Shown here in pieces: positions 27,045-36,426 of a stretch of 64,000 nucleotides of DNA. Numbering within the stretch: the first letter of the stretch is position 1; each line of letters starts with the position of its first letter. The notes under the pieces were generated by a model. That model was not told the DNA's origin. It worked only from the letters and a program-made list of their open reading frames with translations, and searched no databases. Position numbers and translations under genes: made by a program. Where the stretch lies: positions 1,240,001 through 1,304,000 of the forward strand of contig NZ_CP108364.1 in the NCBI RefSeq assembly GCF_035946055.1, written 5' to 3'. This DNA comes from Streptomyces sp. NBC_01341. GTDB taxonomy: Bacteria > Actinomycetota > Actinomycetes > Streptomycetales > Streptomycetaceae.

Positions 27045-27486
27045 TTGCCTGCTGCCATCGTCTGCCCGATCATCCTGACCGCCTCCGACCGGCACCGGCT
27101 GCAGAAGGCGGCCTACGGCCACAAGACCGGGCACCGGGCCCGGATGCGCGCGCACATCGTGCTGCACACGGCCCAGGGACGCTCCAATGCCCGTATCGCC
27201 ACCGAGACCCGCCTGCACGTGGACACGGTGCGGACCCGGCGGAACCGGTTCGCCGGCGGCGGGCTGCCGGCCCTGGCAGACCGCAGGCGCTCGGGGCGCC
27301 CGGCCCGCTTCAACCCCGTGCAAGTCGCTTAGGCCAAGGCCCTGGCCTGCCAGCTCCCGGCCGGGACCGGCACACCGCTGTCGCGCTGGTCGTGCCCGGA
27401 ACTGGCCGCCGAGCTGACCGCGCGCGGGATCTCCGACACCATCTCGGCGTCCACGGTGCGTTGCTGGTTACGTCAAGACGCGCTGC
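27045..27486 (+). pseudogene. IS630-family transposase, N-terminal remnant
   Basis: The frame reads IILTASDRHRLQKAAYGHKT, ARMRAHIVLHTAQGRSNARI, and DTVRTRRNRFAGGGLPALAD, the paired helix-turn-helix of IS630-type transposases. A stop codon at 27330 interrupts it, after which LSRWSCPELAAELTARGISD and SASTVRCWLRQDAL continue in the same frame. The DDE catalytic half is absent; sequence similarity stops at about 27486 where TetR-like sequence begins. Confidence 0.75.
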
Positions 27487-27600
27487 CGTTCGGTCTTAGC
27501 TTCTTCCGCTACTTCGCGACCAAGGAAGATGCCGTCATCGTCGACCCGACGGGCCCCGGTCTCCTGGTCCGCGATGCCTTGGCTGCCCGCCCTGTTCAAG
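27487..27600 (+). pseudogene. TetR-family regulator fragment
   Basis: Fused to the transposase remnant is FGLSFFRYFATKEDAVIVD, then GPGLLVRDALAARP: the recognition-helix end of a TetR HTH and the start of its ligand domain. Nothing upstream or downstream completes the gene. It marks a recombination joint between an IS630 copy and a regulator gene. Confidence 0.6.
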
Positions 27601-27763
27601 TCCTCAGCTGGCGCCCCCGTTCGGGCGGCTGGGGTGGCCGAACCGGTGCGCGTGCGCGAGATGGCCGAGGCAGAAAGGCCGAAGCCTGCTGCGAGGCAAA
27701 CGCTGAGAACCAGCTCGATGGCTGACGTGGCGGCGCGGCCGGATCTCGGGCTGAACGCCCCGC

Positions 27764-29709
27764 CTAGCCGACGTGGACGCGGGGGCGTCGGGAGCGGTCC
27801 GGTTCCGCCTCGCGTAGGACCTCGCGGGTCACCGGAGCGACCTCGCCCTGGCCGAAAAGGAAGAACCGGAGAAAGTTGGCGAACGGATTTCCCTCGGTCC
27901 ATTCGAAGTAGATGTGTGGCCGGGTGCCGGTGGTGTCGCGGATGTGCAACAGCAGGGCTGCGAGGGCGTTCGGGACCGAGGAGCTCTCCACCGTGAGGAC
28001 CCGGTAGCGACCGTCAGTACTTCGCCCCTCACGGTCAGCCCGGCCTCGAACTCGGACGGGTCGGTGACCGTCACCTCGACGAAGACGAAGTCGTCCTGCG
28101 CGGGTACGTCGTTGTCGGCTCGGATCTGCTCGACCTTCTCGCGGTACTCGGCGAGGTCACGCTGATCCGGTTCATTGGCGACGAAGCGGGCCCTACGGCT
28201 TGCCGTGTCCCGGACGAAGCGTTGCGCAGTCTCGTCGAGCTCGATGTGGGTCACGCGCAGTTCGAAGGCACGGCCGAGGCGTGAGAGGAGGGAGATGAGG
28301 ATAATGCCGGCGATGAAGCAGGCACCGATTTTCACGCCGTCCGGGCGTTCGATGACGTTGACGACGGTGGTGTACAGGAAGACGGCGGAAATGATACCGA
28401 AGGCGATGCTCCAGCTGCGCTGGCCGGCCTTTCGGGCCGAGATGGTCACGGCGATGGCTGCGGAGCAGATCAGGACGAGGACCCCGGTCGCGTAGGCGCC
28501 GCCCTGAGCGTCGACGTCCGCGTCAAAGATCCAGGTCACGAGGAAGGCGACGAGAGTGAAGACGATGACCATGGGGCGCACGGCGCGGGCCCAGTGCGGG
28601 GCCATGCCGTACTTGGGCAGGTAGCGGGGCATCAGGTTGAGCAGGCCGGCCATGGCGGACGCCCCCGCGAACCACAGGATGAGGATGGTCGAGGCGTCGT
28701 AGACCGTGCCGAAGGTGTTGCCCAGGTACTCGTGCGCCAGATAGGCGAGGGCGCGGCCGTTGGCGTCACCTCCGGACTCGAACTCCTCGTGAGGGATGAG
28801 CACGGTGGTGATGAAACTGGTGGTGATCAGGAATACGCTCATGATCAGCGCGGCGGTGGTGAGCAGCTTCTTGGTGCCGCGGATACGCCCTGCGGGGTTC
28901 GCCTCGATGTCATCGGGATCGCCCTGTACGTGCGGCATCACGGCCACGCCCGTCTCGAACCCGGAGAGGCCGAGCGCGAGTTTGGGGAAGACGAGCAGGG
29001 CGACGCCGATCATGGCGAAGACATTGCCATGCTCCGCGGTGAGGGCCGTGCTCCAGTCGGTGACCAGATGTCCCTCGGTGAGGACGTGCCACAGACCGGT
29101 GACCACGACGACCACGTTGAGCCCGAGATAGATCCCGACGAGCACGACGGCGACACCGATGGCTTCCAGGAATCCCTTCAGAAACACCGCGCCGAGCAGC
29201 GCAACGAGGACCAGGGTGATCAGGAGCTGCTTGTTGTGCAGGGCCTCTTCCAGATGGGGGTTCTCCACGAGGTGGGTGGAGGCGTCGGCGGCCGACAGGG
29301 TGATGGTGATGAGGAAGTCGGTCGCGGCGAAGCCGAGGAGGGTCAGGACGAAGAGTTTGCCCTTCCAGAAGGGCAGCAGCCGCGACAGCATCGCGATCGA
29401 GCCCTCGCCGTGCGGGCTCTCCTCGGCCACCCTGCGGTAGACGGGCAGCGCACCGGCCAGGGTCACGATCACCAGCACGACTGTCGCGACAGGGGAGAGC
29501 AGTCCGGCAGCCAGGGCGGCGATGCCCGGCTGGTAACCGAGGGTGGAGAAGTAGTCGACACCGGTCAAACACATCACCCGCCACCAGCGCTGCCCCTGAT
29601 GTTTCGGCGCCGGCGCGGCCTGCGAAGGCCGGCCTTTGCCCATGTCGGACAGCCCCGCCAGCATCCACGCCCGCAGACGACTCGTGTGCGTGTCGGTCGG
29701 GGCGGCCAT
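27764..29709 (-). pseudogene. KimA-like APC permease, C-terminal frameshift
   Basis: ATG 29709 (aggag upstream) starts a permease with about twelve membrane helices: [60 protein letters not shown] and [20 protein letters not shown]. This is the YdaO/KimA type of K+ symporter with a long soluble C-terminal domain. The frame is intact through [11 protein letters not shown], then a one-base shift near 28019 moves the remainder ([40 protein letters not shown]) into another frame ending at 27764. The membrane part is untouched, and the shifted frame would give a similar-length but scrambled tail. It could be a pseudogene, a functional variant without the regulatory tail, or a sequencing error. Confidence 0.8.
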
Positions 29710-30047
29710 GGAGTACTCCTGGTGTCCTGCTGTGGCGGCTTCCAGCCGTCTTGCGGACGGCCGGGCCAGCGTAAGCAGTGGACTCATCGCCCACCTGGGC
29801 AGGAGCGTCAGGAAAGCGTCAAGATCCTCCCGTCGGGCGTAGCCGGGGCTGCCTGGACAAAGCGTTCCGGGGGGCCGAACCCCGTCCACGTCACACCGCA
29901 GAACTTCGCCCAAGCGGACAGCCGCGCTTGATCCGGCCTTGACATCGCGGCCTGTGAACGGCGTCCGGTGCGCTGATGCTTTTACTGACAGGGGAACTCC
30001 TGGCGCCGCGGTCTCCGATGCGGCCATCAAGGTCGTCGACGGTGCCG
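29710..30047. other. Intergenic region
   Basis: A 338-bp stretch upstream of the permease and downstream of the next minus-strand gene. No frame is convincing; it should contain the permease promoter. No repeat or hairpin of note was seen. Confidence 0.4.
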
Positions 30048-30587
30048 CTACTCCAGGCCAGAGACTTTGAACACGAGCTGCGCGGACTCACTGTCGGTAT
30101 GTCGGGACAGACGCCCCATGTCCGATCTACCGCTGAGCAGGAAGGCTTGCTCGGAGGACGCGGTGGCGCCGTCTTCCAGGAGCCGCCAGAGCGCCGGGTT
30201 GTCGGCGAGCAGGTTCGCGTGAAGTTCGATGCGTGTGCCATGGACGTCCTCAAGGACGACGTGATTCAGGGCCCCGGCCCGCCAGCGCACGCGAACCAGA
30301 CGGTCTGTCCGGACACGTCGTTCGCGCACCAGCCCGCGGGAGGCTAGCCAACCTCGCCCGGCGGTGACCCGATCCGGCACAAGCACTACGAACAGCAGGA
30401 CGGAGAGTCCGCTCCACAGGGCGGCACGGATCGGTGTGAGGGCCCCGTGCAGGCTGTCGACCAACAACAGGAGCCCCAGCAGAGTGACGGTGCAGACGAG
30501 CGCGGTGCGCAGAGAGTAGATCCAACTCTCGTCGCGCGCCAGGGGCACGAGCGGCGACAGTCTTTGAGCTGGTGTGCGGCATCCCAT
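30048..30587 (-). CDS. Membrane protein with two helices, unrecognised
   Basis: A 179-residue protein with two membrane helices near the N terminus ([20 protein letters not shown] and [16 protein letters not shown]) and a C-terminal soluble domain ([32 protein letters not shown]) resembling the PH-like domains of small streptomycete membrane proteins. The ATG lies ten bases after the stop of the upstream small ORF and has no ribosome binding site of its own, suggesting coupled translation. Function unknown; the island context is cation transport. Confidence 0.6.
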   Translation of the reverse strand: MGCRTPAQRLSPLVPLARDESWIYSLRTALVCTVTLLGLLLLVDSLHGALTPIRAALWSGLSVLLFVVLVPDRVTAGRGWLASRGLVRERRVRTDRLVRVRWRAGALNHVVLEDVHGTRIELHANLLADNPALWRLLEDGATASSEQAFLLSGRSDMGRLSRHTDSESAQLVFKVSGLE

Positions 30588-30597
30588 ACGACCGAGG

Positions 30598-30837
30598 CTA
30601 GAGGCGCAGGGAGCGGCTGCCGTTGACCTTGACGGGTTGCTGGCGTGGCGCGAATACAACCCTGACGCTCAAGACCCCGGGTGCCTGCGCGATCTGCACG
30701 ACCTCCCCGACGTTGAGCCCAGCGACCTCGCGGAGAAGCAGGGTGTGGCGGAGCCGCTCGTCGAGTTCGAAGGAGATCGCCTTGCGTACCTCGTCACGAT
30801 CGATTGGCAGCCCCACGAAGACGATCTCGACGAACAC
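30598..30837 (-). CDS. Hypothetical 79-aa protein
   Basis: GTG 30837 with gagagggg upstream begins a 79-codon frame with high GC at third positions: VEIVFVGLPIDRDEVRKAIS, DERLRHTLLLREVAGLNVGE, VVQIAQAPGVLSVRVVFAPR. An in-frame stop lies only four codons upstream, so this is the full frame. The ...VRKAI...L...G..V...IAQAPGVLSV... pattern is faintly like the C-terminal end of baseplate-J-type proteins, but too short to assign. It appears co-transcribed with the two-helix membrane protein. Confidence 0.45.
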   Translation of the reverse strand: MFVEIVFVGLPIDRDEVRKAISFELDERLRHTLLLREVAGLNVGEVVQIAQAPGVLSVRVVFAPRQQPVKVNGSRSLRL

Positions 30838-30963
30838 CCCGGTCCCCTCTCAACCCGGCGCGCCAACAGCGGTCACAGCACTGGCTGCATGACAGGAACA
30901 GCAGCGCTGTGCCAGCCCCTCGATCCGATCAAGCTCCGAGGCTTGGACCGCTCCTCCGTCCCA

Positions 30964-31003
30964 GGGACTTTTCAGGGACTTTCAGCGCTGTCCGAGGGAC
31001 TTT
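30964..31003. promoter_or_regulatory. Three helically phased GGGACTTT repeats
   Basis: The octamer gggacttt occurs at 30964-30971, 30975-30982 and 30996-31003. Start-to-start distances are 11 and 21 bp, i.e. one and two helical turns, so all three would face the same side of the DNA. This fits an iterated binding site for a regulator. The sites lie in the gap between the divergent lipoate ligase gene and the 79-aa ORF. Confidence 0.5.
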
Positions 31004-31046
31004 CGAGAGACCTTCTGCCGCGTCACGCGGCAAGCCACCGAAGGAC

Positions 31047-31084
31047 CGGAAAGGGCCTCCGACGCTGGTCAGATGCCCTTTCCG
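31047..31084. repeat. Inverted repeat upstream of lipoate ligase
   Basis: Perfect 10-bp arms, cggaaagggc (31047-31056) and gcccttttccg-type complement gccctttccg (31075-31084), flank an 18-base loop. It could be an operator, a terminator for readthrough, or an attenuator in the leader of the ligase gene. Confidence 0.45.
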
Positions 31085-31311
31085 AGGCAAAGCCGAAGGT
31101 GGCGGCAGACGAGTCGGGCCGTACGCCGGGTTCTGCTCTACCCGCAGGCGTATACCCAGCCTGACGGTCATGCTTCCGATGCCGCCCCAGCAGCTGCATA
31201 ACCGTTTGTCGCGAGCGAGCATTAGGGTGCAATACGAAGTATGTGCGCGTCTCTCCGGATGTCGGAGCAAAGACAGAGGATCCACACCGCGCGCTGGAAG
31301 GGAACGAAGTC

Positions 31312-32376
31312 GTGCATGGCGAGTACAAGGTGCCCGGCGGCAAGCTAGTCGTCGTAGATCTGGATGTCGAAGAGGGTGCCCTCCGCAACGTGAGGGTCGC
31401 AGGGGACTTCTTCCTGGAGCCCGACGAGGCGATCATGTCGATCAACAGGGCCTTGGAGAGCGCACCTTCTTCGACGGACGCCGAAGGCCTGGCGGCCCGG
31501 ATCACGGCGGCGCTGCCGGAGTCGACCGTGATGCTCGGGCTGACCGCAGAGGGTGTTGGTATCGCTGTCCGGCGAGCACTGGCCCATGCGACCGAGTGGA
31601 GCGACTACGACTGGCAGTTGGTGCACATGGAGCCGCAGGCCCCGGCCCTGCACATGGCACTGGACGAGGTCCTCACCGCAGAGGTTGCCGCCGGGCGACG
31701 AGCCCCCACTCTGCGGGTCTGGGAATGGGCCTCACCTGCTGTGGTCATCGGCAGCTTCCAGTCGCTGCGGAACGAGGTGGACCCCGATGGGGCGGCAAAG
31801 CACGGTATGACCGTGGTTCGCCGCGTTTCTGGTGGTGGTGCCATGTTTGTAGAGCCCAGGAGTACGATCACGTACTCACTGTCCGTGCCGGAGTCGCTGG
31901 TCTCGGGCCTCTCCTTCGCCGACAGCTACGCCTACCTGGACGACTGGGTCCTGGGTGCACTCGGCGACATGGGCATCAAGGCCTGGTACCAGCCCCTCAA
32001 CGACATCGCCACCGACGCCGGCAAGATCGCCGGTGCCGCCCAGAAGCGGATGGTCGGCCCTGACGGTGGTCTTGGAGCCGTCCTGCACCACGTAACCATG
32101 TCGTACGACATCGACGCCGACAAGATGCTTGAGGTCCTGCGCATCGGCAAGGAGAAGATGTCCGACAAGGGCACCAAGAGCGCCAAGAAGCGCGTCGACC
32201 CTCTCCGCCGCCAGACGGGCCTCGCCCGGGAGCAGGTGATCGAGAACATGATCTCCTCCTTCCGTGACCGCCACGGATTGACCACCGGCAGTGTCACAGC
32301 GACAGAGATGGCCAGGGCGGAGGAGCTGGTGCGGACGAAGTTCGCCACTGAGGAGTGGACCGCGCGGGTGCCGTAA
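31312..32376 (+). CDS. lplA: Lipoate-protein ligase A family protein
   Basis: A 354-residue cytosolic enzyme attaching lipoate to lipoyl domains. Unusually, an accessory domain comes first (VHGEYKVPGGKLVVVDLDVE, AGDFFLEPDEAI), equivalent to the C-terminal lipoate-ligase domain moved to the N terminus, followed by the catalytic BPL/LplA domain with ALHMALDEVL, VVIGSFQSLRNEVD, VVRRVSGGGAMFVE, NDIATDAGKIAGAAQKR with the catalytic lysine region, and AVLHHVTMSYDID. GTG 31312 has gaagggaacgaa upstream. An intact copy followed at once by a truncated one makes the locus unusual. Confidence 0.88.
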   Translation: MHGEYKVPGGKLVVVDLDVEEGALRNVRVAGDFFLEPDEAIMSINRALESAPSSTDAEGLAARITAALPESTVMLGLTAEGVGIAVRRALAHATEWSDYDWQLVHMEPQAPALHMALDEVLTAEVAAGRRAPTLRVWEWASPAVVIGSFQSLRNEVDPDGAAKHGMTVVRRVSGGGAMFVEPRSTITYSLSVPESLVSGLSFADSYAYLDDWVLGALGDMGIKAWYQPLNDIATDAGKIAGAAQKRMVGPDGGLGAVLHHVTMSYDIDADKMLEVLRIGKEKMSDKGTKSAKKRVDPLRRQTGLAREQVIENMISSFRDRHGLTTGSVTATEMARAEELVRTKFATEEWTARVP

Positions 32377-32453
32377 GCAACCCGCCAGGTGTGAGTGGCA
32401 ACCGGCGGGAGCAGGCGCTTGCCCATGATCACGCAGGCTTGTAGTGTCTTCGC

Positions 32454-32993
32454 GGTCCGACCTTCGTCGAGGCCGGCAACACCATCACGTACTCCCTCTC
32501 GGTACCCGCCTCCCTGGTCTCGGGGCTCTCGTTCGCCGACTCGTACGCCTATCTCGACGAGTGGGTGCTCGAGGCGCTCGGAGACATGGGGATCAAGGCC
32601 TGGTACCAGCCGCTGAACGACATCGCGACGGACGTCGGGAAGATCGCGGGGGCCGCGCAGAAGCGCATGGTCGGACCTGACGGGGGGCCCGGCGCGATCC
32701 TGCATCACGTCACCATGTCCTACGACATCGACACCGGGAAGATGCTGGAGGTCCTCCGCATCGGCAAGGAGAAGATGTCCGACAAGGGGACCGCGTCCGC
32801 GAAGAAGCGCGTCGATCCGCTGCGCCGGCAGACCGGCCTGCCCCGCGAGACGGTGATCGACCGCATGGTGGAGTCCTTCCGCGAACGCTACGGGCTCGCC
32901 TCCGGCCTGGTGACCGGAGCTGAGCTGGCGCGCGCCGAGGAACTGGCCGCCACGAAGTTCAGCAGCCCGGACTGGACGGCGCGCGTGCCGTAG
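32454..32993 (+). pseudogene. Second lipoate-protein ligase copy, 5' half deleted
   Basis: From FVEAGNTITYSLSVPASLVS to the C terminus DWTARVP this frame matches the second half of the intact ligase just upstream, at roughly 80 per cent identity. It retains NDIATDVGKIAGAAQKR and ILHHVTMSYDID but lacks the N-terminal domain and the RRxSGGG lipoyl-AMP motif. A stop precedes homology at 32442. An internal ATG at 32565 might be used, but the product could not be active. I interpret it as the resident chromosomal gene truncated where the island joins. Confidence 0.85.
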
Positions 32994-33009
32994 AGGTGGG
33001 TGGCGGGGT

Positions 33010-34380
33010 TCAGGTCCCGTCGGGAGCGTCCGGGCCGGCCAGCGCGTCGGCGTGGGCCAGTCCGCTCTCAGCGGCGATCTCGTCGAGCGTCTGCGGCGCT
33101 CGCACGGTGACCAGCCGCACGTCGCCGTCCTGTCCGGTCGTGAAGCCGTACACGGCAGGCCGGGGAAGGCTGTTGTACGCCCAGGGCGTCGAGAAGTAGT
33201 AGGCCCCGGTGTCGTGCAGGACGACGTGGTCGCCCTCCGCCAGCTCCGGCAGTTCGCGGCCGTGGGCGACGACGTCACCGGCGAAGCAGCACGGCCCGGC
33301 GATGTCCTGGCGCAGGGGCGGTCCCGTCAGCGGATCGCCGTGGGCGTCGAAGGCGCCCACCCTCAGCGGCCAGGCGTCGGGCATGAGGACGGTGCGCGTG
33401 GCGGTCTGCGCTCCCGCGTGGGTGACGGCGATGCGCCGGCCGCCCGCTTCCTTGGTGTACTCCACGCGCGCGGCGATGAACCCGTTCTTGGCGAGCAGCG
33501 ACCGGCCGAACTCCGTGACGAGCGCGTAGCGGCCGTCGAGGAGACCCGGCACGGCTTCGCCGAGCACCCGGACGTGGTCGGCGAACGTCGGGCGCGTCAT
33601 GTCGTCCTCGAAGTTGACGGGGAGCCCGCCACCGATGTCGAGGCTGGTGACCCGCCGTACGCCGAGCGTGGCGTTGATCTCCTCGGCCAGCCGGTACGTC
33701 TCCGCGATGCCCTCGGCGATGAGTTCGAGCGGGCACCCCTGGGAACCGACGTGTGCGTGCAGCCGGGTCAGCCAGGGGCGCTCGGCGAACGCCGCCACGA
33801 CCCGGTCGCGTGCGCCCGGGTCGCGGAGCGCCACGCCGAACTTCGATGTCGCGGTCGCGGTGCTCATGGCACCGATGGAACCGCTGCCGACCTGGGGGTT
33901 GACCCTCAAACCGATGACGGAGGCGCTGTGGGCGGGGCGCAGCGCGTCGATGCGGCGCAGCTCGTCGAGGTTGTCGGCGTTGAGCGCCACCCCCAGGGTG
34001 AGCGCCTCGCTGATCTCCTGCCGGGTCTTGGCCGGCGAGTCGAGCACGATCCGCGACGGGGCGACACCGGCGTCGAGCGCGAGGCGCAGTTCTCCCGGGC
34101 CGGCCACTTCGCATCCCATGCCGAGCCGGGCCAGCAGCCGGAGCACGGGGACCAGAGAGGCCGCCTTGACCGCGAACGTGTGAAGTACGTCGGGGGCCTG
34201 GGCGTACGCCTCCTGGAGGGCCGCGACCGAGGCGCGGATGCCGTCCGTGTCGAGGAACCCGGCGACGGGGTGCCCCTCCGCCACCAGCCCGGTGGCGACG
34301 GCCCGGCGCAGCACCGCGGGGACGCGGTGCGCGGCAGGGGGGACGGCGGGTCCGGTCGGGAACGTGCTCACTGAGGTCAC
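33010..34380 (-). CDS. Fold type III PLP-dependent amino acid decarboxylase
   Basis: A 456-residue relative of diaminopimelate decarboxylase. PLP lysine K72 in HTFAVKAA, HAHVGSQGCP, the DIGGGLPVN phosphate loop, TEFGRSLLAKNG, CCFAGDVVAHG and DTGAYYFSTPWAYNSLPRPA are present. The substrate-binding motifs differ from LysA at 3960, and length and motifs fit the group of LysA-like enzymes of unknown substrate. It lies 154 bp downstream of, and on the same strand as, the PucR regulator, which is likely to control it. Its end nearly meets the truncated ligase. Confidence 0.8.
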   Translation of the reverse strand: MTSVSTFPTGPAVPPAAHRVPAVLRRAVATGLVAEGHPVAGFLDTDGIRASVAALQEAYAQAPDVLHTFAVKAASLVPVLRLLARLGMGCEVAGPGELRLALDAGVAPSRIVLDSPAKTRQEISEALTLGVALNADNLDELRRIDALRPAHSASVIGLRVNPQVGSGSIGAMSTATATSKFGVALRDPGARDRVVAAFAERPWLTRLHAHVGSQGCPLELIAEGIAETYRLAEEINATLGVRRVTSLDIGGGLPVNFEDDMTRPTFADHVRVLGEAVPGLLDGRYALVTEFGRSLLAKNGFIAARVEYTKEAGGRRIAVTHAGAQTATRTVLMPDAWPLRVGAFDAHGDPLTGPPLRQDIAGPCCFAGDVVAHGRELPELAEGDHVVLHDTGAYYFSTPWAYNSLPRPAVYGFTTGQDGDVRLVTVRAPQTLDEIAAESGLAHADALAGPDAPDGT

Positions 34381-34534
34381 GGCAGGGCTTTCCGGTGGGG
34401 CGGTACCACACCGCCGGCGAGCGGGTGGCGGGACGGATCAAGACTGATCCGCCTCCCCCCCGCACGTCTTCGTCGGCCCGCACAAAGCACCGCCGGCGGT
34501 TTGGCGAGACGGACACAGGCCGTGGCAGAACGCC

Positions 34535-36172
34535 TCACGGCATCCCGCTCAGCCGTACGGCGAGCGTGAGGACGAGCCGTGTGTCGGGGTCGTCGAGGTC
34601 GACGCCGAAGCGTTCACGGATGCGCCGCAGCCGGTACCTGAGCGTGTTCGGGTGCAGTGTCAGACGCCGGGCGGCCGCCGCGACGTCCCCCGGCGTATCG
34701 AGGTAGGCGCCGAGGGAACGCACCAGTTCGCCGCCCGCTGCGAGATCCGCGCGGATCAGCTCGTGCACGGGGCCGGTGCCCGCCTCCCATACGGGCCGCA
34801 CCGCGTCGAGCATGCGCAGCGCCTCGACCGTCGCTCCGACCTGGTCCGGTCCGGCGCTCCGCACGGGGCGCGCATCGCGGCCCCGTCCCTCGCGGTCCCG
34901 CAGTGCGCGCACGACCAGCAGCGCCTCCGCGTACGACAGCGACGCGTCGAGACCCGACCCCACCGTCGGTCCGGCGCCGATCCGCACAGACTCCGTACCG
35001 GGCACCCGGGCGGCGAATGTGTCGAGTTCGCGGGCCAGGGCGAGTGCGTCGCCCGGTTGCCCGCTCTCGGGCCCGGGCAGCAGCACAGCGACCATGTCCT
35101 CCTCGCGCAGGACACGAGCAGCGGGCCGGAGAGCGGTGGCCTGGAGCGCCAGCGACTCCAGGGTGCGGTCCTTCGGCCCGCGCTCGTCCGGGGGCGTGAG
35201 TACGCCGACGACGACCGCGCAGGGAACGTCGGGTGCCAGGCCGAGCGACCACAGGTGGGCCCGCCGGTCACCGGTTCCGTGGAGCAGGCCGCGCAGGGCG
35301 TGCGCCTCTCTGCGCGCGGTGCCGCTCTCGCGCATCCGGTGGCGCAGGAGATGGGGCACGGCGAGCGCGGCGGCACGCCGGAGCACCTGGGCCGCGTCGG
35401 GCGAGAGCCGCTGCCCGTCGGCGGCGGCCCACAGCGAGCCCAGCGTCTCGCCGCCGCTGCGCACGGCCACGACAAGACGTTCGGGGGTCTCACCGTCGGC
35501 GGCCCGGTGGATGACGTCCCCCGATGTCCGGAGCGTGTGCAGCAGCCCGCTGCGGCGCAGTTCGGCGACGCGCCAGTCCGGTACGCGGCCACCCAGGATC
35601 GTGGACCGTCGCAGCCCGTCGGCGTCGGGCCCCGTGGCGGAGTGCGCGAGCACCCGGAACTGAGGGTCCTCCACGGTGATCGAGCCGCGGCAGTGCCGTG
35701 CGGTGGCCGAGGCGAGCGCCGCCAGGCCCCCGGTGGTGGCATCCGCCATGAGGTCGTCGCGCCCGGCCGTGGCGAAAGCTGTCGCAGACCGGAGCAAGGC
35801 GAGTGCGTCGTCCCAGTCCGCCCATGCGGCGCGGACGAGCAGGGCGATGCCGCATTCCCCGGCCGCTGCCCGGGCCTCCGCCGGTACCGGCGCGCCCTCC
35901 TGCTCCCGGAGCACGACCGCCGCCGCGCCGCGCCGCGCCGCTTCGCGCACGGCCGTGCCGGCGGTGGCCGGATCCGGTGGCAGTCCCGCCGCCAGCACGA
36001 TCCGCCCGGCATGCGCACGGCCCGGACCCTCGTCGCCGATGATCACGCCGAGGACCGTCACGTCCTGTCCCGCGGGAGCGAGCAGCAGGCGCAGGACGCC
36101 TTCCTCGTCGTGGTCGAGGATCTGTCTGAGGGTGACGTGGTCCGTTCCGCTCCCGTTGGTTCCTGACGTCAT
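34535..36172 (-). CDS. PucR-family transcriptional regulator
   Basis: A 545-residue regulator. The N-terminal PucR domain (VTLRQILDHDEEGVLRLLLA) is followed by a GAF-like middle region (ATARHCRGSITVEDPQFRVL), a GGDEF-like CdaR segment, and a C-terminal PucR-type helix-turn-helix: LGAYLDTPGDVAAAARRLTL, HPNTLRYRLRRIRERFGVDL. Such proteins control purine, pyrimidine or amino-acid catabolism. I chose ATG 36172, since upstream in-frame extension is unlike the family. It may govern the adjacent decarboxylase and perhaps the pyrimidine genes farther right. Confidence 0.88.
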   Translation of the reverse strand: MTSGTNGSGTDHVTLRQILDHDEEGVLRLLLAPAGQDVTVLGVIIGDEGPGRAHAGRIVLAAGLPPDPATAGTAVREAARRGAAAVVLREQEGAPVPAEARAAAGECGIALLVRAAWADWDDALALLRSATAFATAGRDDLMADATTGGLAALASATARHCRGSITVEDPQFRVLAHSATGPDADGLRRSTILGGRVPDWRVAELRRSGLLHTLRTSGDVIHRAADGETPERLVVAVRSGGETLGSLWAAADGQRLSPDAAQVLRRAAALAVPHLLRHRMRESGTARREAHALRGLLHGTGDRRAHLWSLGLAPDVPCAVVVGVLTPPDERGPKDRTLESLALQATALRPAARVLREEDMVAVLLPGPESGQPGDALALARELDTFAARVPGTESVRIGAGPTVGSGLDASLSYAEALLVVRALRDREGRGRDARPVRSAGPDQVGATVEALRMLDAVRPVWEAGTGPVHELIRADLAAGGELVRSLGAYLDTPGDVAAAARRLTLHPNTLRYRLRRIRERFGVDLDDPDTRLVLTLAVRLSGMP

Positions 36173-36426
36173 GCGCCGAGGATACGAGCGGGAGGAAGCC
36201 GTGCGGCGGGCGACGGACGGCGAGTGACGGTGAGGCACCGGGCGGCCGGCGGTTCGCCGGCAATCAGCAGTTCGCACACGTCCGGCGCGCGCTTCGGCGG
36301 GTTCTCCGATGCTGCGCACCGCCATCCGGATCACTTTGCGGAACCTTTACCCGTCGCGGACCGTTGGGCCGGGTAGACGCGAGGCTTCGCGACCGGCAGT
36401 TCAGACGATGACCGAGGTGACGTCAG

